This document shows positions 31,939 through 40,386 of a stretch of DNA of 64,000 nt, in pieces. The notes below the pieces were generated by a model, which was not told the DNA's origin, searched no databases, and was given only the letters and a program-made list of their open reading frames with translations. Source of the DNA: Villigracilis sp024434165 (lineage in GTDB: Bacteria > Chloroflexota > Anaerolineae > Anaerolineales > Villigracilaceae); NCBI GenBank assembly GCA_030263665.1, contig SZPK01000030.1, positions 111,395 through 175,394 on the forward strand. The letters are read 5' to 3'. A program made the translations under genes and the position numbers. The first letter of the stretch is position 1; each line of letters opens with the position of its first letter.

Positions 31939-33726
31939 ATGCACGAAACCATCGGTCAACGCCTCAAACGCGAGCGCGAATCGCGTTACATTACGCTGGA
32001 AAAGGCGTCGGCAGACACCCGCATCCGCATCGTCTTCCTCCAGGCATTGGAGGCGGACGATTACTCAGCGATGCCGTCTGCCGCGCAGGGGCGCGGTTTT
32101 TTACGCAACTATGCGGAATATCTCGACCTTGATATTGACGAGTTGATCGCCGAGATCCAGCGCAGCGCGCCGCCCGCCGAAGTCAGCGGACCACTGCCGC
32201 AAGTCAACCTCGCCGAGACAGAAATCCCGCCGCTGACCGATGGGCAGGATGAAAAAAGCGCCTCTTTCTGGACCCGGCTGCTGTCCCGCCGGCGGAAAGT
32301 TGAATCCACGCCTGAGCCGATACGGCCAACGGATAGGGAAGCGGATAAGCGAATAGTGTCAACGGATGGAGAAGCGGATAAGCGGATAGTGTCAGCGGAT
32401 GGGGAAGCGGATAAACGGATAGTGTCAGCGGATGGGGAGGAATTGGATACTGTAATCCCTGAACCGTCGAAGGCTCGCAAGGGGAGAAAGAAAAAGGTTG
32501 TTGAATCGGCAACCGTTCCACCGGTTGCCGCCGAACCTGTTCAGCACGCCGAAGAGACGGAGATAAAGCCCACAGCGGAGAGTCCGCTTGAAGGGGGGGA
32601 GCAGGTCGAGGTCCGGGGTGAGGCGCGGCAGGGTTTGGGGAGCAGACTCAAATCGCTTTTTAGAGTCAAAGCCGCCGGGCAGGATTCGCAAGCGGCTGGC
32701 GTCGTCGAGCCGCAAGTTGAAGTTGAAGAGAAACCGGAAGAACCAGTCAGGCAGCTCCTGCCTGCGGATGTAATCTTTGCCGGGATCGGGGCGCAGCTGC
32801 GCGAACGGCGCGAGTTGATCAGCCTGACGATTGAGGAAGTGGAACGGCACACGCACTTGCGCGCGGCGTTCGTGAAGGCGCTGGAGGAGGGCGCGTTCGA
32901 TAAACTGCCTTCGCCCGTGCAGACGCGCGGGATGCTGGCGAACTATGCGGGCTTCCTCGACCTCGATGTGGATGCGATTTTATTGCGCTTTGCCGATGCC
33001 TTGCAGGCGCGCCGCCGTGAGAAGTATGCCGAGACGCCGCGCGAGAAAATCCAGACGCAGGTCAAACCGTCCATGCCGCTTCTGCGGACGTTCATTGCCG
33101 GGGACCTGATCTTCGGCATGATGATGGTTGTGATTTTGGTCACGCTTGCCATTTGGGGGGTGGGGCGCGTGGTCAGTTTACAGGAGGAGCAAGCCCAGCC
33201 CACGGCTCCTTCGATTGTGGATGTGCTGGGCGATGAACCGCTGCCTACCGCCTCCGCCGAAGCGACTCTTGCGGCGGACGACCCGGCGGCGACTCAGATT
33301 GTGGGGGGCGCAGTTTTGGCTGTGACGGAGGAAGGCACGCCGGAAGCCGCCGCAAACGTGACGGTAAGCCTTTTTGCGCTGGAGCGTGTGTTCGTGCGGG
33401 TTTCAGTGGACGGCGAGATCGTCTTCGAGGGGCGCATGGCTCCGCGCGAGACCCAGGTGTTCAACGCGGAGAGTCAAGTGGTAATTCTGACCGGCGACGG
33501 TTCTGCCTTGCGAGTCACGTATAATGGGCGCGACCTGGGGCTGATGGGCGGCGCGGGTGAAGTGGTCAACAGCGTGTACACGGTTGCGGGCGTGGTCACG
33601 CCCACCGCAACCATCCCGCCGACGCCGACGAATACCCCGCTGGTCACGCCGACTTTTACGTCCACACCCACGCCCACTTCCACGCCGACGCTCACACCCA
33701 CTGCGACAGTCACGCCGACGCCATAG
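31939..33726 (+). CDS. RodZ-like membrane protein with two HTH domains
   Basis: 595 residues. Two HTH_25 (RodZ-type) domains, at about 4-75 ('IGQRLKRERESRYITLEKA', 'GRGFLRNYAEYL') and about 275-350 ('IGAQLRERRELISLTIEEV', 'TRGMLANYAGFL'), are separated by a low-complexity linker. A membrane helix follows near residue 395, then an outside DUF4115 beta domain ('VSVDGEIVFEGRMAPRETQVF', about 475-545) and a Thr/Pro tail. RodZ links MreB to the envelope. No MreB gene is nearby. The linker contains three copies of an 11-residue repeat ('ADGEADKRIVS') coded by a 33-bp DNA repeat. Confidence 0.85.
   Translation: MHETIGQRLKRERESRYITLEKASADTRIRIVFLQALEADDYSAMPSAAQGRGFLRNYAEYLDLDIDELIAEIQRSAPPAEVSGPLPQVNLAETEIPPLTDGQDEKSASFWTRLLSRRRKVESTPEPIRPTDREADKRIVSTDGEADKRIVSADGEADKRIVSADGEELDTVIPEPSKARKGRKKKVVESATVPPVAAEPVQHAEETEIKPTAESPLEGGEQVEVRGEARQGLGSRLKSLFRVKAAGQDSQAAGVVEPQVEVEEKPEEPVRQLLPADVIFAGIGAQLRERRELISLTIEEVERHTHLRAAFVKALEEGAFDKLPSPVQTRGMLANYAGFLDLDVDAILLRFADALQARRREKYAETPREKIQTQVKPSMPLLRTFIAGDLIFGMMMVVILVTLAIWGVGRVVSLQEEQAQPTAPSIVDVLGDEPLPTASAEATLAADDPAATQIVGGAVLAVTEEGTPEAAANVTVSLFALERVFVRVSVDGEIVFEGRMAPRETQVFNAESQVVILTGDGSALRVTYNGRDLGLMGGAGEVVNSVYTVAGVVTPTATIPPTPTNTPLVTPTFTSTPTPTSTPTLTPTATVTPTP
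32329..32436. repeat. 33-bp tandem repeat inside the RodZ-like gene
   Basis: Three full units (32329-32361, 32362-32394, 32395-32427) and a partial fourth. The words GGATAAGC and GGATAGT recall the heptamer arrays elsewhere. The unit is 11 codons, so the frame is kept. Confidence 0.9.
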
Positions 33727-33950
33727 TTCACCTTGCGCGGCAGGGAGAACGCGAAGAAAAACCCTATGTAAATGTTCGTGCTTTTTGCGGTCTTCGCGGT
33801 GAGCCTTTTTGGTTTCGGCTCGTCCAAATTAGGAACTGATGTTACGCCGTTTATTCGTACGCAGCAACTTGCCCCCGCAGGGGATTCGTGTTGTCCGGCA
33901 AAGGCGAGATGAATCTCGCGGTACTGTATAAGATGAGTTAGGAACATACT
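33727..33950. other. Intergenic region between the RodZ-like gene and rimO
   Basis: 224 nt of mixed repeat-like sequence, ending in a REP-like palindrome (33903-33924; GGCGAGAT / ATCTCGCG then GTAC) and a TATAAG at about 33927-33932 that may serve rimO. Confidence 0.45.
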
Positions 33951-35303
33951 GTGTCTAAAAACACCTTTCACCTGGTTTCCCTGGGCTGTGCCAAGAATAC
34001 CGTTGACTCGGATTCGATGGCGCAGCTGCTTTTGCGCGACGGTTATCGTGCGGTCGAGGACCCTGCGAAAGCCTCCGTCCTGATCGTGAACACGTGCGGA
34101 TTCATCGGTCCTGCAAAGGAGGAGTCCTACCGTGTGCTGGGGGAGCTTGCCGAAGCGAAGAAAAAGCATCAGGTTTTGATCGCGGCGGGATGCCTCACCC
34201 AGCGCTATGGCGTGGAGGTGGCGCAGAAGGTCCCCGGTATTGACGGCATCCTCGGCACGCGCCGCTGGATGGATATTGTGCAGGTCGTGAACGAACTGCG
34301 GGCGAACAAACATCCCCAGCCCGTCTATCACCTGCCCGAAGCGCCCACCGTCGGCGCGGATGAAAACGGCGCGCTGCGCGTCAGCGTGGCGGGGGCGAGC
34401 GCCTATCTCAAGATTGCGGATGGCTGCCGCCGTCCATGCGCGTTTTGCGCCATTCCGCTCATCAAAGGCACGGCGGTCTCGCGCCCGGTGGAGGCGATCC
34501 TGCATGAAGCGCAGGAACTGCGCGATGCCGGGGTGCGCGAGCTGATTCTCATCGCGCAGGATTCCACGGATTACGGTCACGATCTTGGGATGAAGGATGG
34601 CTTGGCGGTTCTGCTCGAACAGTTGACCGACTCTGTGCCGGATATGGATTGGATTCGCATCATGTACGCCTACCCGGGTTACGTCACAGACCGATTGATC
34701 GAAGTGATGGCGACCCGCAAGCAGATTTTGCCGTACCTGGATATTCCGCTCCAGCATGCCCACCCGAAAACCCTGTACCGTATGAGGCGTCCCTCCAACA
34801 TGGAGTGGGTGCACAAGACGCTCGGCAAAATGCGCGGCGCGATGAAGGATTTGGCGATCCGCACGACGTTCATCGTCGGCTATCCCGGCGAGACGGAGGA
34901 GGAGTTTCAGGCGTTGTATGATTTTGTGAAGGAAATTCGCTTCGACCGTGTGGGAGCCTTTCAGTTTTCCTTCGAGCCGGGGACGACATCCGCGCCTCTT
35001 GGAGACCCGATTCCGGCGGAGGTCAAGCAGGAACGTTATGAGCGGCTGATGGAACTTCAGCAGGGAATCTCTCTGCAGGTGAATCAGTCCTATGTCGGTA
35101 AAACGCTGGATGTGCTGATCGAGGGCTACGACAACGGCATATCCATCGGCAGGTCGTACCGCGATGCGCCCGAAATTGACGGTATGGTGCTGGTGGAAGG
35201 GAAGGCGGAGGCGGGCGAGATCGTCCCCGTGAAAATCACCGGTGCGCTGGCGTATGACCTGACGGGTGTGCCGGTGCAACAACCCGGTTTGATACGGATA
35301 TAA
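33951..35303 (+). CDS. rimO: Ribosomal protein S12 methylthiotransferase RimO
   Basis: 450 residues starting at GTG 33951 with TTAGGA upstream. A radical-SAM methylthiotransferase that modifies an Asp of ribosomal protein S12. UPF0004 domain: 'LVSLGCAKNTVDS' (Cys 1), 'VNTCGF' (Cys 2) and 'AAGCLTQRY' (Cys 3) bind the auxiliary cluster. The SAM cluster motif is 'CRRPCAFCAIP' near residue 156. A C-terminal TRAM domain ('VLIEGYDNGISIGRSYRDAPEIDG') is present. 'DSTDYG' and 'LDIPLQHA' favour RimO over MiaB. Confidence 0.95.
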   Translation: MSKNTFHLVSLGCAKNTVDSDSMAQLLLRDGYRAVEDPAKASVLIVNTCGFIGPAKEESYRVLGELAEAKKKHQVLIAAGCLTQRYGVEVAQKVPGIDGILGTRRWMDIVQVVNELRANKHPQPVYHLPEAPTVGADENGALRVSVAGASAYLKIADGCRRPCAFCAIPLIKGTAVSRPVEAILHEAQELRDAGVRELILIAQDSTDYGHDLGMKDGLAVLLEQLTDSVPDMDWIRIMYAYPGYVTDRLIEVMATRKQILPYLDIPLQHAHPKTLYRMRRPSNMEWVHKTLGKMRGAMKDLAIRTTFIVGYPGETEEEFQALYDFVKEIRFDRVGAFQFSFEPGTTSAPLGDPIPAEVKQERYERLMELQQGISLQVNQSYVGKTLDVLIEGYDNGISIGRSYRDAPEIDGMVLVEGKAEAGEIVPVKITGALAYDLTGVPVQQPGLIRI

Positions 35304-35340
35304 AAAACTGCGGAAGTCCCAGGGGCTTCCGCAGTTTGAT
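35302..35340. terminator. Terminator after rimO
   Basis: AAACTGCGGAAG / CTTCCGCAGTTT, a 12-bp stem enclosing a second TCCC/GGGG pairing, with T-rich sequence after it. Confidence 0.9.
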
Positions 35341-35425
35341 TTGGGTTTCACTTTTGGGCGGCGCTTTGATCAGGGCAAAACGCTTGACCGGTTTCGACAG
35401 GTCCGCTGCTGCCAGGGAGGGCGAT

Positions 35426-35932
35426 TTACGATACCCTTGCCAGGGCTGTCGCGCCGAGGATGAGGGCGGAGAGGAGCAGGTTCACCCGCAGGATGAGCAA
35501 TTCCTTCTTTTGCAATCGGGCGAGTTCCTCTTCAGCCGCCTTTTCCCTTTTCAGCAGGATGCGCTGAATGGCGGGAAGCACTTCCCAGGTTTGAATTGCG
35601 CTGACGACGACCATCAAGACCGCCAGTCCGTGCTTGATGAGAATGGCGAGCGACCACTGTGTGCTGACGGAGAGAAAGCCGTCGTAATGCGGGCTGGTGC
35701 TCAACTGGAACAGACCGGTCACGAGCAGTAAGCCCATGCAGAACCATGCCAGCGGTTCGAGCCGCTTTTGCAGGGCGGAGATAAAACTCAATTGGTCCGC
35801 TAGATTTAAAGTCCGGCGGGAGGCGGGGAGGACGAGGAAGTTAATCGCCGCGAGACTTCCAATCCATGTGACGGTGGCAAGCATGTGCAACCAAAAGATG
35901 ACCGCCAGGACCGGTGTGGATGGTGCGCTCAT
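35426..35932 (-). CDS. CopD-like membrane protein
   Basis: 168 residues, four membrane helices. 'FWLHMLATVTWIGSLAAINFLVLP' near the N-terminus matches CopD/DUF2269-type proteins (H and W-x-G pattern), with 'HGLAVLMVVVSAIQT' in helix 3. These proteins occur in copper import or unknown membrane functions. It lies directly after the TPR gene in the same direction (6-nt gap). A distant relative is at 59460-59984. Confidence 0.7.
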   Translation of the reverse strand: MSAPSTPVLAVIFWLHMLATVTWIGSLAAINFLVLPASRRTLNLADQLSFISALQKRLEPLAWFCMGLLLVTGLFQLSTSPHYDGFLSVSTQWSLAILIKHGLAVLMVVVSAIQTWEVLPAIQRILLKREKAAEEELARLQKKELLILRVNLLLSALILGATALARVS

Positions 35933-35938
35933 GTCGTG

Positions 35939-37045
35939 TTACGGGGTTGACGTTTCGGTGGGAGGGTCTGTAGGGGCAGGTTCCGTTGTGGGAACATCGG
36001 TGGGGGGCTCGGTGGCTGCCGGTTCGGTCGTGGCGGGAATGACTTCCTCTGCGGTCGGCGGGTAGCACTGCGCCAGCGCCTGCGCCGAGTTGGAGGCGGC
36101 AGTGGCGTCCAATTGACCCATGGAAGCCGCTTTTTGATAGACATCGTACGCGCCGCAATACTCCTGCTTGGTGTAGAGTTCGTTGGCGAAATTCACGAGC
36201 GCGATGAAGTAACGCTGACCGGCGGTCATTGTGCCGTCGTAGAGCGAGGGCCAGCCCGCGGCGACCTGCGAGAAGTAATTGACCGCCTGCTCCCAATCGA
36301 GTTCCCAGAAACTGGCTCCGGTGATGTAGGCGCGCGCGCCTTCGCGCAATCCGTTGGCGGTGTTGTCGAGCGGACCGAAACGTTCGGCGAGCGTCAGGTA
36401 ATAGATGCCGCCTTCGAGGTTGCCCTGCTTTGTGATGAGGTCATACCCCTGGTTGCGGAGGGCGAAGTAATACATCCCATCCACCTGTGCGGTTTTGAAG
36501 TTGCGGTCGAGTTTGCGGATGGTGTCCAGCGCGGTCAGCGCGCCCAGCCAATCCTGCGCGCGGATGAGTTCCTGCGCGCGCGCAAAGGCGCTTTCCGCGC
36601 CGCTGAAATCGGGCGTCGCCGTGAGGGTGGGTGCCGGTGTGGCGGTGGGAATGGAACTCAATACCAGCACCTCGGTCAGTTTTTCCTGCGCGCCGGGGAA
36701 GTTGGGATCCTTGGAGATGATGTATTCGAGACGCTGGCGCGCGTTCTCGTAGCGGGCAAACTGGATGTCCACGAGCGCGAAGGAGAACTGCTCGGAGAGC
36801 TGCTGGACGAGGATGGATTCCTCCGCCGCTTTGCGGGCGCCAATGCCCGAGGAGTAGCCGCCGAATGCGCCCAGGGCAATCAGCAGGAGGAAGCCAAGCG
36901 CCCCAAGCAGGTTGGATTTCCACCGGGACGGCTTTTTGACGTTGATCGGTTGGGTATCATCCTCTTTGACCGGAGGAGCGGCAGGCTGGGCGCTCTCTCC
37001 GTTCGCAGGATGATGCGGTTGTGTGTTTTCAATTTCTTCAGACAT
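35939..37045 (-). CDS. Membrane-anchored TPR protein
   Basis: 368 residues. A cytoplasmic N-terminal tail (about 45 residues, Pro/Gln-rich) is followed by one membrane helix ('LLGALGFLLLIALGAFGGY', about 46-64) and an extracytoplasmic region with several TPR-like helical pairs ('ARYENARQRLEYIISKDPNFPGA', 'AQDWLGALTALDTIRKLD'). The Thr/Pro/Glu C-terminal tail may be cell-wall spanning. A TATAAT lies 7 nt before the ATG. Adjacent to murJ, so a role in envelope assembly is possible but unproven. Confidence 0.7.
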   Translation of the reverse strand: MSEEIENTQPHHPANGESAQPAAPPVKEDDTQPINVKKPSRWKSNLLGALGFLLLIALGAFGGYSSGIGARKAAEESILVQQLSEQFSFALVDIQFARYENARQRLEYIISKDPNFPGAQEKLTEVLVLSSIPTATPAPTLTATPDFSGAESAFARAQELIRAQDWLGALTALDTIRKLDRNFKTAQVDGMYYFALRNQGYDLITKQGNLEGGIYYLTLAERFGPLDNTANGLREGARAYITGASFWELDWEQAVNYFSQVAAGWPSLYDGTMTAGQRYFIALVNFANELYTKQEYCGAYDVYQKAASMGQLDATAASNSAQALAQCYPPTAEEVIPATTEPAATEPPTDVPTTEPAPTDPPTETSTP

Positions 37046-37052
37046 GACGACG

Positions 37053-37058
37053 ATTATA
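37053..37058 (-). promoter_or_regulatory. -10 element, probably leaderless (TPR protein)
   Basis: Minus-strand TATAAT, 7 nt from ATG 37043-37045. Confidence 0.6.
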
Positions 37059-37098
37059 CATTCCTTTTGAAGGGTCCTGTTTTTTTCTTATCGGGCGT

Positions 37099-38604
37099 TT
37101 ATAACTTCAACAACAATTTCGCTTCCGACCAGACGATGCCAAGCGCAATCAACCCGCCGGCGATCATGCCGATGAGGGCGGTGACGATGGCGCCGCCGGG
37201 CAAGTATAACGCAGTCAGATAGGTCACAATGCCGCCGAGAATCGCCGCCAGCAGACCTTTGAAGACGGAGCTGCCTGTTTTGAGCGGTTCATGCGTGCGT
37301 TTGGAGAGCCAGCCGAGCAGGATGACCGCTTCGATGAGCAGGGCGATCTCCGCAAAGGCGATGACCGGCGCGCCGATTTTCGAAAAGAGCGCAACGCCCG
37401 TGACGCCGATTGCCAGAAAAATCGCCAGGCGGATGAACACGGCGTACAACGGGAACATCGGCTCCTTGCGGGCGTAAAAGGCGCGCACCGCAATTTCATG
37501 GATGGTGTAGCCGGTCAGCGTGGCGAGATAGGCGCGGGTGGTCCAGGTGATGAGTTGGGAGGTGGCTTCATCAAAGCCGAACACGCCGCGCACGAGCGGA
37601 TGAATCCCCGCCGCCATCACCGCTGCCACCGGCAGCGTGAGCGAGATCAAAACCCGCAGGGCGCGTTCGATTGTGGCGCGGAATCCAGCCCAATCGTGGC
37701 GCGAAGCGAGTTCCGAAAGGGCGGGCAGCATGGCGGTGGCAATCGCCGTCCCCAGAATCGTCTCCGGGACTTGCATGATCATCCAGCCATACGTGAGCGA
37801 AGTCACCGCGCCCACCTGGTCCAGCCGCGAGGCGAGGTTGTCGCGCGCAAGGAAGATGACCTGAATGCCTGCCATGGTGAACAAACGCGGCGCCATCAGT
37901 TTCAGCGCTTCGATCAAGCCCGTGTGACGCAAATCCACTTTGGGCGTCCAACGGAAACCGTACATCACCAAGCCCGGAACTTGAATCAACAGGTGCAGCG
38001 CCGCGCCGAGAATCACGCCATAGACCAAGCCGTAAATCCCAAAACGCGGCACAAGGAAGATCGCGCCGAAGATCTGCCCCAGGTTGTACATGCTGGGCGC
38101 GATGGCTGGCAAAACGAAATGCTGGTTGGCTTGCAGCGATGCCATCACCAAGCCGCTGATGGAAAAGATGACCGTGCCGATGAGGTTGAGCCGCATCAAT
38201 TCCGCCAGCAATCTGCGCTGTTCCTCGCCGAAGCCGGGCGCGATGCCGAGATTGGCATCCACGATTTGCTGGGCGAAGATGGCAATGATGATCGCAAATC
38301 CGCCTGTCACCAAAAAGCCGACGTTTGCCACGCGCGAAAACAAATCCCAGGCAGCGGCGCGGTCTTTGGTGGTGAGATATTCCGTCAGCAGCGGAATGAA
38401 CGCCATTGCCAGCGCGCCGCCGGAGATCAGCGCAAATAACAGATCGGGCAGGTTGTTCGCAGCGTTGAACGTATCCAGCAGATGCACTTCGTCCGAATAC
38501 TGGCGCGAGATGATTCCCGCGCGCACGAAGGCGAGGACTTTATCAATGAGGAAGAAGAATGCGACGATGAGCGAGTTGCGGGTGAGGCGGGAGAGTTTGT
38601 TCAT
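37099..38604 (-). CDS. murJ: Lipid II flippase MurJ
   Basis: 501 residues with 14 predicted helices, MOP superfamily (MviN). It moves lipid II across the membrane for peptidoglycan synthesis. 'SLIVAFFFLIDKVLAFVRAGIISRQYS' at the N-terminus, 'ISGGALAMAFIPLLTEYL' and 'YNLGQIFGAIFLVP' are conserved. The upstream 40 nt are a GATCAGT heptamer array, and no Shine-Dalgarno site is visible before ATG 38602-38604. Confidence 0.93.
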   Translation of the reverse strand: MNKLSRLTRNSLIVAFFFLIDKVLAFVRAGIISRQYSDEVHLLDTFNAANNLPDLLFALISGGALAMAFIPLLTEYLTTKDRAAAWDLFSRVANVGFLVTGGFAIIIAIFAQQIVDANLGIAPGFGEEQRRLLAELMRLNLIGTVIFSISGLVMASLQANQHFVLPAIAPSMYNLGQIFGAIFLVPRFGIYGLVYGVILGAALHLLIQVPGLVMYGFRWTPKVDLRHTGLIEALKLMAPRLFTMAGIQVIFLARDNLASRLDQVGAVTSLTYGWMIMQVPETILGTAIATAMLPALSELASRHDWAGFRATIERALRVLISLTLPVAAVMAAGIHPLVRGVFGFDEATSQLITWTTRAYLATLTGYTIHEIAVRAFYARKEPMFPLYAVFIRLAIFLAIGVTGVALFSKIGAPVIAFAEIALLIEAVILLGWLSKRTHEPLKTGSSVFKGLLAAILGGIVTYLTALYLPGGAIVTALIGMIAGGLIALGIVWSEAKLLLKL

Positions 38605-38612
38605 CGGTTTTT

Positions 38613-38644
38613 AGTGATCAGTAATCAGTGATCAGTTGTCAGTG
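38613..38644. repeat. GATCAGT heptamer array before murJ
   Basis: GATCAGT, AATCAGT, GATCAGT, TGTCAGT: a period of 7, direct only. It fills the gap between murJ and the zinc-ribbon gene and touches the end of the latter. Confidence 0.85.
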
Positions 38645-38826
38645 GGCGGCGGTGCGATTTCGACGCCGGGGAGTTTATCGGCGAGCAGGTGGATTTTGTG
38701 AATCAGAATCGGGAAACACTGCGCGCAAATGTGCTTTGCTTCGCCTTTGAAGGTCAGGTTCAACAGCGGGACCTGCTCGTCGGTGCGGCTGCAGTTCAGG
38801 CAGGTTTTTTCAGTTTGTGAATTCAT
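38632..38826 (-). CDS. Small zinc-ribbon protein
   Basis: 64 residues from ATG 38824-38826, preceded by GGAG. Two CxxC pairs ('CLNC' at 9-12, 'CAQC' near 35-38) should bind one zinc. The Pro-rich end is partly repeat-derived. It follows the SDR gene in the same direction. Function unknown. Confidence 0.7.
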   Translation of the reverse strand: MNSQTEKTCLNCSRTDEQVPLLNLTFKGEAKHICAQCFPILIHKIHLLADKLPGVEIAPPPTDN

Positions 38827-38849
38827 GTTTCTCCGTCTCAAATCGTCAA

Positions 38850-39641
38850 TTAGAAGGTGCTTTTGATCATCCCGCCGTCCACGCTGAGCATGACGCCGGT
38901 GATGTAGGATGCGGCAGGGCTGACGAGAAACACCACAGCGTTGGCGAACTCTTCGGGCTTTGCCAGCCTCCCAAAGGGACTCTCCGCCGCCTGCCGCTTC
39001 GCCTCTTCCTCGACCGTGGAGTTGTTCGCTTTTGCCCGGACCTCGAACAACTCTGTGACCCGTTCCGTCTCCGTCCAGCCTGGGATGATCGAGTTGACGC
39101 GGATGCCTTCCTTCCCCAAATCCAGCGCCAGCGATTTGGTCAAGCCGATGGTCGCCAGCCGCACGCTGTTCGAGATGACCAGGTTTGGAATCGGCTGTTT
39201 CACCGAGAGCGACGTGATGGTAAGGATGCTCGCCGCCTCCGACTTCCGCAAATACGGGAGCGCCGATTGTATCAGACGGACGTGAGCCATCAGGCACAAG
39301 TCAATTCCCACTTGCCAGTCGGCTTCGCTGAGCGAATCAATGCCACCGGGCTTGGGTCCGCGGGTGTTGGTAATGAGTATATCCAACCCGCCAAAAGCCT
39401 CTGCGGTTTGCCGGATCAATTTTCCAGATACGTCCGGCTGGGTTACATCACCCGCCAAGCCGATTACTTGTGTACCTGTCTCCCTGTTTATCTTTTCCGC
39501 CACCCGTTTTATCTTTTCCTCCTCCCTGCCGTTGATGGCGACCCTGCATCCCTCCTTTGCCAGCAGGTGTGCGGCGGCGCAGCCCAATCCCTGCGAGGAC
39601 CCGGCGACGAAGGCGCGTTTGTCTTTGAGGTGTAAGTCCAT
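38850..39641 (-). CDS. Atypical short-chain dehydrogenase/reductase
   Basis: 263 residues from ATG 39639-39641 with AAGGAGA upstream. Rossmann 'GSSQGLG' near residue 14 and 'NTRGP' in place of NAG. The catalytic Ser is present ('TITSLSV'), but the usual Y-x3-K is replaced: the aligned stretch is 'ISNSVRLATIGLTKS', with Asn/Ser for Tyr and Arg for Lys. This is a known divergent SDR subgroup that may not be a classical oxidoreductase. The upstream extension of the frame to 39887 is a translated CATTGCGAG repeat. Confidence 0.85.
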   Translation of the reverse strand: MDLHLKDKRAFVAGSSQGLGCAAAHLLAKEGCRVAINGREEEKIKRVAEKINRETGTQVIGLAGDVTQPDVSGKLIRQTAEAFGGLDILITNTRGPKPGGIDSLSEADWQVGIDLCLMAHVRLIQSALPYLRKSEAASILTITSLSVKQPIPNLVISNSVRLATIGLTKSLALDLGKEGIRVNSIIPGWTETERVTELFEVRAKANNSTVEEEAKRQAAESPFGRLAKPEEFANAVVFLVSPAASYITGVMLSVDGGMIKSTF

Positions 39642-39662
39642 GATGTTCTCCTTGATATTCAT

Positions 39663-39747
39663 GTCATTGCGAGACGGCGTTTTTCTGTCGAAGCAATCTC
39701 CACCCTGATGGGGAGACTGCTTCGCAACGAACGCTCGCAGCGACATT
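39663..39747. repeat. CATTGCGAG inverted-repeat element, copy 3
   Basis: Begins GTCATTGCGAGACGG, has GAAGCAATCTCCACC / GGGGAGACTGCTTC arms, and ends near GCAGCGACAT. Its end overlaps the stop of the DUF503 gene. Confidence 0.8.
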
Positions 39748-40027
39748 AGATAAGTTCGATCTTCGCATCCCAGACATCCCCATCGGTCCAGTTCGCCGTC
39801 ACCCATTTTGCCACATTTCCCAGCGCGGATTGCAAAAAGGCATGGTCGTTTCCCACCATTGCACAGACGATGACGGCTTCGTCCCATTGATCGTGCAGGT
39901 CCATTTCAGCAACGGAGACATTGAATTCCCGATGCAGCCGGGAGATGAGCGGCTTGATCCGCCCGCGTTTGTCTTTGAGCGAGGCGCAGCCGGGAATGTG
40001 GAGGTGGATGGTGAGTGTGGCGAGCAA
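39746..40027 (-). CDS. DUF503 family protein
   Basis: 93 residues with the DUF503 signature 'LTIHLHIPGCASLKDKRGRIKPLISRLHREFNVSVAEMD' (shown here only to mark its extent, about residues 5-43, broken by variable positions). Small alpha/beta proteins of unknown role, in some bacteria encoded near rbfA. It starts at a TTG, 2 nt beyond the stop of the HepT gene, which suggests that the HepT/MNT pair was inserted right at its original start. Confidence 0.8.
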   Translation of the reverse strand: MLATLTIHLHIPGCASLKDKRGRIKPLISRLHREFNVSVAEMDLHDQWDEAVIVCAMVGNDHAFLQSALGNVAKWVTANWTDGDVWDAKIELI

Positions 40028-40029
40028 GT

Positions 40030-40386
40030 TTATTCAGTTGGCGGGGGAGGGGGGAGGATGGCTTCCAGGTCAGGAATCAAGGCAGGCGTATGGACAGTGG
40101 CGATCAACCACATGCGTTCCTGTTTGACGTCGTCATATTCATGAGCAAGGACATTGCGTTGGGCAATCATCCCACTCCAGGGGATTTCAGGATGCGCATT
40201 TTTCAATTCATCAGAAATGCGGCGGGAGGCTTCGCCCATGATTTCAACACAGCGTTCGATTGCCAATTGTAGTTTTCTATCCTGCAGGAATTCTTCAAAC
40301 CGAACCCCCTTCATAAATTCCTGAATGTGCTGGGCGGAATCCAAAATATCCCAAACATATGCAGCATCGCGTTCATCAGGTTGCAT
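40030..40386 (-). CDS. hepT: HepT-like HEPN toxin (DUF86), intact
   Basis: 118 residues. The HEPN RNase motif R-x4-H-x-Y is present ('RNVLAHEY' near residue 76), together with the usual helices ('IERCVEIMGEASRRIS') and a C-terminal end of normal length with a Pro run. The ATG overlaps the MNT stop by 11 nt. This is the only complete MNT/HepT pair of the window and should be a working type VII toxin-antitoxin unit. Confidence 0.88.
   Translation of the reverse strand: MQPDERDAAYVWDILDSAQHIQEFMKGVRFEEFLQDRKLQLAIERCVEIMGEASRRISDELKNAHPEIPWSGMIAQRNVLAHEYDDVKQERMWLIATVHTPALIPDLEAILPPPPPTE

Noticed and set aside
33474..35351. A 625-codon open frame on the minus strand opposite rimO
   Set aside because: Low-complexity, His/Arg-rich translation typical of antisense frames in GC-rich DNA; rimO on the plus strand has all of its motifs.
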